50,121 nucleotides of DNA from Gammaproteobacteria bacterium (GTDB lineage: Bacteria > Pseudomonadota > Gammaproteobacteria > Steroidobacterales > Steroidobacteraceae), in the NCBI GenBank assembly GCA_027307325.1, contig DAHUXE010000063.1, positions 1 to 50,121 of the forward strand. Reading direction: 5' to 3'. Both the position numbers and the translations under genes were made by a program. A model generated the notes under the pieces. It saw only the letters and a program-made list of their open reading frames with translations. It did not search any database and was not told the DNA's origin. This document shows, in pieces, positions 40,163 through 48,431 of the stretch. Each line of letters opens with the position of its first letter. Position 1 is the first letter of the stretch.

Positions 40163-40773
40163 CGCTGCGCGAGCGAATCCAGCTCGGCGCGGGTGTTGAG
40201 ATTGGCGAAGGCCGCCGCGTCCTCGAAGCGTACGCGCCGCGCGCCGATGCTCTCGAGCATGCGCCAGGTGGCCGGATGGGCCCCGCCGGCGAGGGCTGCG
40301 GCGAGCGTGCCGAGCGCGCTCACGGGCCACAACGCGCAAAGCGGCTGCGGGCCATCGCGGGTCTCGGCCAACGCCGCACCCTCACCCGCCGCCACGACCA
40401 GGCGCCGGTAGAGGTCATCCGGCAACAGCGGGGCATCGCAGGGGCTCACCGCGAGGGCGCTGGCACCGAGCCCTGCGGCCCACTCGAGGCCCACCCGCAC
40501 CCCCGCGAGCGGACCCGCGGCGTCGCCGGGCGCATCGTGGAGCACGGCGAGGCCGGCGGCTCGCGCCAACGCCTCGGCTTCGCTTCCGGGGCGTGCATTG
40601 ACGGCGACCGCCGTGCAAACCGATCGCAGCCGCTCGACCGCCCACATGAGGAGCGGCTTGCCGCCGAGCACAGCGCTCGCCTTCTCTCCGCCGAAGCGCA
40701 CCGAGCGGCCGCCCGCGAGTACCACACCGGAGATCTTGCGGCTCGGCAGGTCAGGTTGGGCGTCGGGCTGCAC
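40150..40773 (-). CDS. mobA: Molybdenum cofactor guanylyltransferase MobA
   Basis: ISGVVLAGGRSVRFGGEKASAVLGGKPLL; PCDAPLLPDDL; start uncertain (track ORF extends to 40863). Confidence 0.9.
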   Translation of the reverse strand: MQPDAQPDLPSRKISGVVLAGGRSVRFGGEKASAVLGGKPLLMWAVERLRSVCTAVAVNARPGSEAEALARAAGLAVLHDAPGDAAGPLAGVRVGLEWAAGLGASALAVSPCDAPLLPDDLYRRLVVAAGEGAALAETRDGPQPLCALWPVSALGTLAAALAGGAHPATWRMLESIGARRVRFEDAAAFANLNTRAELDSLAQRYQR

Positions 40774-40853
40774 GCGCCACTCCGCGTTGGCTCTTAGGTG
40801 AGGATGCCGCACTATATAGCAGCCACCCACCAGCGCTGCGATCGGAGTGAGCG

Positions 40854-41699
40854 ATGAATTCACCGCGACCAGGCTTGCGCCGCGACACCGGCCTCGCGGC
40901 GTTGGCGTGCGCTGCCTTCGCGGCAGCCGCGTTCGCGGCTCCGGCTCCGGAGACGGTCGAGATCTTCTCCGCCGGGAGCCTGCGCGGTGTGGTGAACGAT
41001 CTGGCGACCGAAGTCGCGCCGGGCCTCAACATCGAGGTGAAGTCGACCTTCGGTGGCTCGGGGTTGCTGCGCGAGCGCATCGAGAAAGGTGAGAGACCCG
41101 ATCTCTTCATGTCCGCCGACTTGAGGAATCCGCGAAAGCTCGAGGCCGCAGGACGCACCGTCGTGCCGGCGATCGAGATCGCGAAGAATCGTATGTGCGT
41201 CGTCGCACGCCGCAGCGCCGGCGTCACCGCCGGGAATCTGATCGATCGCCTGCTCGATAAGAAGATCCGCGTGAAGACGTCCACGCCGATAGCCGATCCG
41301 GCCGGAGACTATGCCTGGGCGATCTTCGAGCGGATCGAGTCGCTCCGGCCGGGCGCGGGAGCCGTGCTCAAGGAGAAAGCACAGGCTCTCATGGACCTAA
41401 AGGCGCCGGCGCAGCCGGGCCAGCATCCTTACGCGGCGCTGTTCGAGGCCGGCCTCATCGATCTCTCGATCACCTATTGCAGCGGGATCGCCGCCCTCGA
41501 GAAGGACACTCCGGACCTTGCGAGCTTCCCCGTCCCGCCCCCGCTCGACCCGCACCCGGTCGACGGCCTTGCGGTCCTCTCGGCCAAACCCGCCGCGATG
41601 CGGCTCGCGCTCTACCTGCTGTCGGAGAAGGGCCAGGCCCTGGTCGCGCGCGAGGGACTGGTTCCGGTTACGGCGCCGGACTCACCCGCTCCTCCATGA
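40854..41699 (+). CDS. Molybdate/tungstate ABC-type substrate-binding protein (ModA/WtpA-like)
   Basis: VEIFSAGSLRGVVNDLATEVAPGLNIEVKSTFGGSGLLRERIEKGERPDLFMSAD; signal peptide. Confidence 0.85.
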   Translation: MNSPRPGLRRDTGLAALACAAFAAAAFAAPAPETVEIFSAGSLRGVVNDLATEVAPGLNIEVKSTFGGSGLLRERIEKGERPDLFMSADLRNPRKLEAAGRTVVPAIEIAKNRMCVVARRSAGVTAGNLIDRLLDKKIRVKTSTPIADPAGDYAWAIFERIESLRPGAGAVLKEKAQALMDLKAPAQPGQHPYAALFEAGLIDLSITYCSGIAALEKDTPDLASFPVPPPLDPHPVDGLAVLSAKPAAMRLALYLLSEKGQALVAREGLVPVTAPDSPAPP

Positions 41700-42235
41700 G
41701 CGGGACACGCGTACTCGGCATCGCCGGCTGGAGCGGCTCCGGCAAGACGACGCTCATAACGCGGCTCATCCCACTGCTCGTGCGCGGCGGCTTGGCGGTT
41801 GCGGCGCTCAAGCACGCCCATCATTCCTTCGAGGTCGATCATCCGGGCAAAGACTCTTACGAGTTTCGCGCGGCCGGCGCGGCCGAGGTGATCGTGTCGT
41901 CGTCGCGCCGCTGGGCGCAGCTGCACGAGCTCGGCGCCGAGGCCGAAGCGACGCTCGCCGCCCTGCTGCGCCGCGTCTCGCCCTGTGATCTGGTGCTGGT
42001 CGAGGGATTCAAGCGGCAGGGGCATCCGAAGCTCGAGGTGTTCCGGCGCGCGCTGGGCCTCGCACCGCTGCACCCCGACGACCCGCGCATCGTCGCGGTC
42101 GCCGCGGACCAGGCCTTCCCGGAGGCCCGGGTGCCGGTCGTCGCCCTCGACGACCTGGCGGCCATCGCCGCATTGGTGCGCACGCACTCCGAGCCGCTCG
42201 ATGCGGTGATCGGCGCTCTCGAGCGCGGCCGCTAG
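41696..42235 (+). CDS. mobB: Molybdopterin-guanine dinucleotide biosynthesis protein MobB
   Basis: GIAGWSGSGKTTLITRLIPLL; ALKHAHHSFEVDHPGKDSYEFRAAGA; DLVLVEGFKRQGHPKLEVFR. Confidence 0.95.
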   Translation: MSGTRVLGIAGWSGSGKTTLITRLIPLLVRGGLAVAALKHAHHSFEVDHPGKDSYEFRAAGAAEVIVSSSRRWAQLHELGAEAEATLAALLRRVSPCDLVLVEGFKRQGHPKLEVFRRALGLAPLHPDDPRIVAVAADQAFPEARVPVVALDDLAAIAALVRTHSEPLDAVIGALERGR

Positions 42236-45075
42236 CTCTCCACGTCCGCGAGGCGCTGCGGCGCCGCTTCCGCCGGCGGCAGTTTGGCGGCAGGCGCGAC
42301 GCGTGCGGCGCAGAACTTGAACTCGGGGATCTTGCCGGCCGGATCGAGCGCCGGATTGGTCAGCAGGTTCGCCGCCGCCTCTGCATAGCAGAAGGGCACG
42401 AAGACCATGCCGACGGGAACGTCGCCGTCGGCGCGCACTTTGAGCTCGACGGCGCCGCGGCGTGTCTCGAGCCGCAGCATATCGCCGGGCGCGAGGTTCA
42501 GCCGGCCGAGCTCACGCGGCGACATGAAGGCAACCGCCTCGGGCTCGAGGTCATCGAGCACCGCGGCGCGGCGCGTCATTGCACCGGTGTGCCAGTGCTC
42601 GAGCACCCGGCCGGTCGAGAGGACCATCGGGTACTCCGCGTCCGGCAGCTCATCGGGCGGACGGATGCGCGCCGGCACGATCTTTCCGCGGCCGTTCGCG
42701 GTCGGGAAGCCCGCGGTGAAGATGACGGCGTTCCCCGGCTGATCCGGGCCGTCGACGGGATAGGTCACCGCGCCTTCACGCTCGAGGCGCTCCCAGGTGA
42801 TGTTGTCGAGTGAGGGCATGACCTTCGCCATCTCGGCGAAGACCTCCGGCGGCCCCGAGTAGTGCCAGTCGAGCCCGACCCGCCGCGCGACCTCCTGGAT
42901 GATCCACCAGTCCTGGCGCGCATCGCCCGGCAAGGCGACCACCGGCCGGGCGAGCTGCACGCGCCGGTCGGTGTTGGTGAAGGTGCCGGTCTTCTCGGCG
43001 AAGGCCGAGGCCGGCAACACCACGTCAGCGTGAAAGGCGGTTTCGGTGAGGAACAGATCCTGCACCACGAGGTGCTCGAGCCTGGCGAGCGCCTCGCGGG
43101 CGTGATTGAGATCCGGGTCCGACATCGCCGGGTTCTCGCCTTCGACGTACATGCCGCGGATCTCGCCGGCGTGGACGGCGTTCATGATCTCGACCACCGT
43201 GAGGCCGGCCTTCGGATCCAGCGGCTGGCCCCAGAAGGTCTCGAAGAGCCTGCGCACCTCGTCCTTCTGCACCGACTGGTAGTCGGGGTAGACCATGGGA
43301 ATCAGCCCCGCATCGGACGCCCCCTGCACGTTGTTCTGACCGCGCAGCGGGTGCAGGCCCGTGCCCTTGCGCCCCACCTGGCCGGTGATGAGGGCCAGCG
43401 CGATCAGGCAGCGGGCGTTGTCGGTGCCGTGTACGTGCTGGCTGATGCCCATGCCCCAGAAAATGATCGCGGCGCGCGACTTCGCGTAGAGCCGCGCGAC
43501 CTGGCGCAGCGTCGCAGCGTCCACCCCGCAGACCTCCGCCATGCGCTCGGGCGTGAAGCCGACGATGTTCGCCTCGAGCGCTTCGAAGTTCTCCGTGTAG
43601 GCCGCGATGTACCCCTCGTTGTAGAGCTTCTCGGTGATGATCACGTTGAGCAATGCGTTCAGCAGCGCGACGTCCGAGCCGGGCTTGAACGTGAGGTTGA
43701 GGTACGCATGCCGCGAAAGCCCGTGACGGCGCGGATCGATCACGATGAGCTTCGCGCCATTCTGCTTGACCGCGTTCTTGATGAACGTGGCCGCCACCGG
43801 GTGATTCACCGTCGGGTTGGCGCCGATCACGATGATCAGCTCCGCATCGAGCGCCGCCTCGAAGGGCGCCGACACGGCGCCTGAGTTCAGGCCCTCCATC
43901 AGTGCCGCGACCGACGAGGCGTGGCACAGCCGCGTGCAGTGATCGACATTGTTGGAGCCGAAGCCGGTGCGCACCAGCTTCTGGAAGAGGTAGGCCTCCT
44001 CGTTCGAGCCCTTGGCGGAGCCGAAGCCGGCGAGCGCTCTAGACCCGTACTTGTCGCGGATCGCCTTGAGGCCGAGGCCGGCGCGATCGAGCGCCTCCTC
44101 CCAGGTCGCCTCGCGGAAGTGCGTCCAGGGCTTGCCCGGGTCGACTTGGCTGTTGGCGTCCTTGCCGACGTGCTCGAGCCGCACGAGCGGCTTGGTCAGC
44201 CGGTCCCGGTGATACAGGTAGTCGAAGCCGAAGCGCCCCTTGACGCACAGCCGGTTGTGATTGGCGGGGCCGTCGCGCCCCTCGGCATAGACGATCTTCT
44301 CGTCCTTCACCTTGTAGGTGACCTGGCAGCCGACCCCGCAATAGGGGCAGAGCGAATCCACTTCGCGGTCGGGGTAGACGACCCGGGTTTGCTTCTCGTC
44401 GAGGTAGGCCGAGGGCATCAGGGCGCCGGTGGGGCAGGCCTGCACGCACTCTCCGCACGCCACGCAGGTCGACTCGCCCATCGGGTCGTCGAAGTCGAAC
44501 ACCACCTTGGCGTGATGCGAGCGGTACGCCATGCCGATGACGTCGTTGACCTGCACCTCGCGGCAGGCGCGCACGCACAGGTTGCACTGGATGCAGGCGC
44601 CGAGATTGACGCGCATCGCCGGGTGGCTCGGATCCGGTCCCCAGCGCTCGGCGGCCGGGAAGCGGCTGCTCGCGACCCGAACGAAGTCGGCCTGGCTCCA
44701 GAAGTGCGACGTGGGATCGGGCGAGGTAGCGCGCTCGGGCTGGTCCGCGACCAGCAGCTCGAGCACCATGGCGCGCGCCTTCACCGCGCGGTCGGTGGCG
44801 GTCTGCACCTTCATGCCCGCGACCGGCTCACGCTTGCAGGAGGGGGCGAGCACACGCTCGCCCTCGACCTCGACCATGCAGGCACGGCAGTTGCCGTCGG
44901 GGCGGTAGCCGGGCGCGGGCTTGTGGCACAGGTGCGGCAGATGAGTGCCGAGGCGCTTGGCGACCGCCCAGATCGTCTCCCCGGGCTGCGCGCTCACCTG
45001 CCGCCCGTCGAGCTCGAAGCTGACGGTTGCCGGTGCGGGAGCGTGGCTGCCGTTACTGCCGTTGCCGCTGCTCAT
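42232..45075 (-). CDS. NAD-dependent formate dehydrogenase, molybdo/tungsto catalytic alpha subunit (FdsA/Fdh1A-like)
   Basis: N-terminal 2Fe-2S, GACIQCNLCVRACREVQ, SLCPYCGVGCQVTYK, NNVDHCTRLCHASSVAALMEG (Cys at metal-ligand position), Molydop_binding C-terminus; alternative GTG start at 45090. Confidence 0.93.
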   Translation of the reverse strand: MSSGNGSNGSHAPAPATVSFELDGRQVSAQPGETIWAVAKRLGTHLPHLCHKPAPGYRPDGNCRACMVEVEGERVLAPSCKREPVAGMKVQTATDRAVKARAMVLELLVADQPERATSPDPTSHFWSQADFVRVASSRFPAAERWGPDPSHPAMRVNLGACIQCNLCVRACREVQVNDVIGMAYRSHHAKVVFDFDDPMGESTCVACGECVQACPTGALMPSAYLDEKQTRVVYPDREVDSLCPYCGVGCQVTYKVKDEKIVYAEGRDGPANHNRLCVKGRFGFDYLYHRDRLTKPLVRLEHVGKDANSQVDPGKPWTHFREATWEEALDRAGLGLKAIRDKYGSRALAGFGSAKGSNEEAYLFQKLVRTGFGSNNVDHCTRLCHASSVAALMEGLNSGAVSAPFEAALDAELIIVIGANPTVNHPVAATFIKNAVKQNGAKLIVIDPRRHGLSRHAYLNLTFKPGSDVALLNALLNVIITEKLYNEGYIAAYTENFEALEANIVGFTPERMAEVCGVDAATLRQVARLYAKSRAAIIFWGMGISQHVHGTDNARCLIALALITGQVGRKGTGLHPLRGQNNVQGASDAGLIPMVYPDYQSVQKDEVRRLFETFWGQPLDPKAGLTVVEIMNAVHAGEIRGMYVEGENPAMSDPDLNHAREALARLEHLVVQDLFLTETAFHADVVLPASAFAEKTGTFTNTDRRVQLARPVVALPGDARQDWWIIQEVARRVGLDWHYSGPPEVFAEMAKVMPSLDNITWERLEREGAVTYPVDGPDQPGNAVIFTAGFPTANGRGKIVPARIRPPDELPDAEYPMVLSTGRVLEHWHTGAMTRRAAVLDDLEPEAVAFMSPRELGRLNLAPGDMLRLETRRGAVELKVRADGDVPVGMVFVPFCYAEAAANLLTNPALDPAGKIPEFKFCAARVAPAAKLPPAEAAPQRLADVES

Positions 45076-45096
45076 GTGCTTTGCACCCACCTCTCG

Positions 45097-46827
45097 CTAC
45101 TTCGCCGCCGCGGGCCGCGCCGCCGGGAACAGCTCGGGGAAATACTTGATGACGCTGATGAGGGGATTTGCGGCCGCCTGGCCGAGGCCGCAGATCGAGG
45201 CATCGCGCATGCATTGCGACAGCTCTGCGAGCAGCGCCGTGTCCCACACGCTGCGCTCCATCAGCACCACTGCCTTCTGCGTGCCGACCCGGCAGGGCGT
45301 GCACTGCCCGCACGACTCGTCCTCGAAGAAGCGCATCAGGTTGAGCGCGGCGGCGCGCACGTCGTCCTTGTCGGAGAGGATGACCACCGCCGCGGAGCCG
45401 ATGAAGCAGCCGTACTTCTCCAGCGTGCCGAAATCGAGCGGAATATCGGCCATCGATGCGGGGAGGATGCCGCCCGAGGCGCCGCCGGGCAGATAGGCGG
45501 CGAACGTGTGTCCCTCGCTGATGCCGCCGCAGAATTCCTCGATCAGCTCCCGCACGGTGATTCCCGCGGGTGCCAACTTCATGCCGGGCTGCCTGACGCG
45601 TCCGGACACCGAGAAGGACCGCAACCCGGTTCGGCCGTTGCGGCCGTGGCTCTTCCACCAGCCGACACCCCGCTCGATGAGATCGCGGACCCAGTAGAGC
45701 GTCTCGACATTATTGATGAGTGTCGGACGGCCGAAGAGGCCGACCTGGAACGGCAACGGCGGCCTGTGCCGTGGCAGCCCGCGCTTGCCTTCGATGGACT
45801 CGAGCATCGAAGACTCCTCGCCGCAGATGTACGCCCCGGCGCCGCGGCGCAGGTGGACCTTCGGCCCCCCCGGCGGAAGCTTAAGTATCTCGTTCGCCAG
45901 GATCCGCCGCGCAATCGGGTATTCGTCGCGCACGTAGATATAGATGTCGGTCGCCTCGACCACATGGGCAGCGATCAGCATCCCCTCGAGGAATCGGTGG
46001 GGATCACCGTTGAGGTAATACTGATCCTTGAAAGTTCCGGGCTCGCCCTCGTCGGCATTCACCGCCATCAGCCGCGGCCCTGGCTCGCCGCGCACGGAAC
46101 GCCACTTGCGCCCCGTGGGAAATCCCGCGCCCCCGAGGCCGCGCAGCCCGACGTCGTCCAGCACCTTGAGCACCTCCTCGACGGCGAGCGCGCCCGAGCG
46201 CAGCCGCTCGAGCGTGCGGTAGCCGCCAGCGGCGCGATAGGCGTCGTAGTCGATGTAATCCGGGACGTGCGGGTGCGTGTCCTTGTGGCCGACCGCCGCC
46301 TTGACGCTCGCCACGGTGGCGCGCGGCACGAAGTTGTGTCCGACCTCGACGGCCGGTGCCTGATCGCAGAGTCCGACGCACGGGGCGCGCACCACGCGCA
46401 CGCCGGGACCGAGCTCCCGCGCGAGCTTCCCGAGCAGCGCCTCGGAGCCGAACAGGGCGCAGGTGAGGCTGTCGCAGACCCGTACCGTGAGAGTCGGGAT
46501 GTCCTTGCCGTCCTCCTTCACGACATCGAAGTGAGCGTAGAAAGTCGCCGTCTCGAAGACTTCCGCGAAGGAGAGACGCATCGCTTCGGCGAGGGCTGCG
46601 AGGTTCGCGCCCGAGATCTGCCCGTACTTGTCCTGGATGCGGTGAAGGTATTCGATCAGCAGGTCGCGATCGCGCGGCGCGTCCCCCAGCAACGCCCGGA
46701 TGGCGTCCGCCGCGCGGGGGTCGACCTGGCGCCCTTTCGGAACAGGCCGTACGCGCACGCGGCCGCGACCGGGATGTTCGAACCTGCGGACTTTAGCTGC
46801 GTCGCGGGAGCGGTCGTGATCGGCCAT
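45097..46827 (-). CDS. Formate dehydrogenase beta subunit: NuoE-like + NuoF-like fusion (FdsG-FdsB / Fdh1B-like)
   Basis: N-terminal TRX-like 2Fe-2S (VCDSLTCALFGSEALL, APCVGLCDQAPAV) followed by NuoF (GLRGLGGAGFPTGRKW, CNADEGEPGTFKD-like VNADEGEPGTFKD, ESCGQCTPCRVGTQ). Confidence 0.94.
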   Translation of the reverse strand: MADHDRSRDAAKVRRFEHPGRGRVRVRPVPKGRQVDPRAADAIRALLGDAPRDRDLLIEYLHRIQDKYGQISGANLAALAEAMRLSFAEVFETATFYAHFDVVKEDGKDIPTLTVRVCDSLTCALFGSEALLGKLARELGPGVRVVRAPCVGLCDQAPAVEVGHNFVPRATVASVKAAVGHKDTHPHVPDYIDYDAYRAAGGYRTLERLRSGALAVEEVLKVLDDVGLRGLGGAGFPTGRKWRSVRGEPGPRLMAVNADEGEPGTFKDQYYLNGDPHRFLEGMLIAAHVVEATDIYIYVRDEYPIARRILANEILKLPPGGPKVHLRRGAGAYICGEESSMLESIEGKRGLPRHRPPLPFQVGLFGRPTLINNVETLYWVRDLIERGVGWWKSHGRNGRTGLRSFSVSGRVRQPGMKLAPAGITVRELIEEFCGGISEGHTFAAYLPGGASGGILPASMADIPLDFGTLEKYGCFIGSAAVVILSDKDDVRAAALNLMRFFEDESCGQCTPCRVGTQKAVVLMERSVWDTALLAELSQCMRDASICGLGQAAANPLISVIKYFPELFPAARPAAAK

Positions 46828-47092
46828 GAGTGCATCGTAGCGGAACGGCGCCGCGAGGGGGCAGCGCGGGTAAGCGAATGATCAATGGTATCAACAATCT
46901 GCCGGCCGCCCTTGCTGACACCCGTGTAGCGCCTCCAATCCGTGAAGCTCCATAAGTAAAACTAATCTCCAACCTTGTGGTTTCCATTATCGTAGCTCAG
47001 ACGCGACCGAAGCCCCCGCGGGTTGAACCTGGCTCCGGAGCGTGGGCACTTACCGCTGTGAGCGTGTAATCAAGTTGAGTAGCTACAACGAC

Positions 47093-47695
47093 ATGGCAGA
47101 GGTAACCCCACGCGGCGGCAGCTCAGCGGCACGCGAGCTCGAACTCATCGCGCGGGTGGCGCGCCACGACCGGCGCGCATTCGAGGAGCTCTACAACCTC
47201 TATCACCGCCGTCTGGCGCGCTTCCTCATGCGGCTCACGCGCCGTTACGACCTCGCCGAGGAGATCATCAACGATACCTTCTGGGTGGTGTGGCGCAACG
47301 CCGGGAGTTTTCGCGGCGACTCGCAGCCCTCGACCTGGATACTCGGAATCGCCTACCGCAAGGCACGCAATGCGTTCCGCAGCGCAGCGCGGGCCCGTGC
47401 CCGGGAGAACCTGAGCCCGCCCTCGTTCCCACTCACGACCGAGGCACCGGCACGTGCCGAGGAACTGCGCGACTGGCTTGCCGCGGCCCTGAGCGAGCTG
47501 CCCGTCGAGCAGCGACTGGCGGTCGAGCTGTGCTACGAGCTCGGGCATTCGTGCGAGGAGATATCGAAGATCATGGGATGTCCGGTGAACACCGTTAAGA
47601 CCCGGTTGTTTCATGCGCGTGCGAAGCTGCAGAAACGCCTGCCGGAGCTGTCCGGCGTGCCTGGCGGCGCCGCCGCGGGGAGCGAGGGATCATGA
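47093..47695 (+). CDS. Sigma-70 family (ECF-type) RNA polymerase sigma factor
   Basis: RRAFEELYNLYHRRLARFLMRLTRRYDLAEEIINDTFWVVWRNAGSFRG; LPVEQRLAVELCYELGHSCEEISKIMGCPVNTVKTRLFHARAKLQ; upstream GTG 47042 also possible. Confidence 0.93.
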   Translation: MAEVTPRGGSSAARELELIARVARHDRRAFEELYNLYHRRLARFLMRLTRRYDLAEEIINDTFWVVWRNAGSFRGDSQPSTWILGIAYRKARNAFRSAARARARENLSPPSFPLTTEAPARAEELRDWLAAALSELPVEQRLAVELCYELGHSCEEISKIMGCPVNTVKTRLFHARAKLQKRLPELSGVPGGAAAGSEGS

Positions 47696-48420
47696 GTGCA
47701 GATCCGGCTTTCTCCCACGAAGAGTCCTGGCTGCTGCTGCCGTGGCTCGCCAACGGGCGGCTCGGCGGCGCCGAGCGGACCCGCCTCGAGCAGCACCTGC
47801 GCAGCTGCGCCGAGTGCGCGCGCGAGATGGCGGTGCAGCGCCTCTGGTGCAGCACGCTGACGGAGCCCGAGCGGGTGACGTACGCCCCGGGACCCTCGTT
47901 CCGCAAGCTCATGGAGCGTATCGACGCGGAGCCGCCGCTGCGGGGCAGCTCTGCGGGGCTCCCGGTCGTGCGCGCGGCGCGCGCGCGCGCTGCGTGGCGG
48001 CCGCCCGGTCTCGCGTGGGCGGCGAGTTTCGTGCTGTGCGTCGGGCTCGGCACCTTCGCGCTCACCGCGTATCGCTGGTCGCAGCCGCTCTACGTCACGC
48101 ACACCGCGCCCGCGGCCGCGCATGTGAGCGTGCTGCACATCGCCTTCGAGCGCTCACTCACCGTCGGCCAGGCCGAGCGGCTGCTCATCTCTGCGGGCGC
48201 ACGCGTGGTCGAGGGGCCTGATGCGAGCGGGGTATTCGGCGTCGCGCCGGTCACCGTGGCGGCCACGCCCGGCGATGGCGCAGCCGCGCTGCGGGCGCTC
48301 GCGGACCGTCTGCGCAGTGAGTCCGAGGTGCGCTGGGTCGAGCCTCTGCCGGGTACCGAGCCGTCCCGGGGCCCATCCGCCTCGCGCGGCCCGCCCGGGC
48401 CGCCGCCGCCGAGCCCCTAG
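47692..48420 (+). CDS. Anti-sigma factor with zinc-finger N-terminus and propeptide-like periplasmic C-terminal domain
   Basis: LEQHLRSCAECAREMAVQRL, TM PPGLAWAASFVLCVGLGTFALTAY; 4-nt overlap with sigma gene. Confidence 0.82.
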   Translation: MSADPAFSHEESWLLLPWLANGRLGGAERTRLEQHLRSCAECAREMAVQRLWCSTLTEPERVTYAPGPSFRKLMERIDAEPPLRGSSAGLPVVRAARARAAWRPPGLAWAASFVLCVGLGTFALTAYRWSQPLYVTHTAPAAAHVSVLHIAFERSLTVGQAERLLISAGARVVEGPDASGVFGVAPVTVAATPGDGAAALRALADRLRSESEVRWVEPLPGTEPSRGPSASRGPPGPPPPSP

Positions 48421-48431
48421 AGAAGTCGCGC

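Noticed and set aside
43921-46881. 986-aa plus-strand ORF antisense to fdhA/fdhB
   Set aside because: Composition-driven shadow ORF (Arg/His/Val-rich, no motif) opposite two genes with clear Fe-S, Mo and NuoF signatures.
47970-47996. Alternating GC tract in the anti-sigma gene
   Set aside because: Explained by coding of an Arg/Ala-rich linker in a high-GC genome; no evidence of regulatory role.
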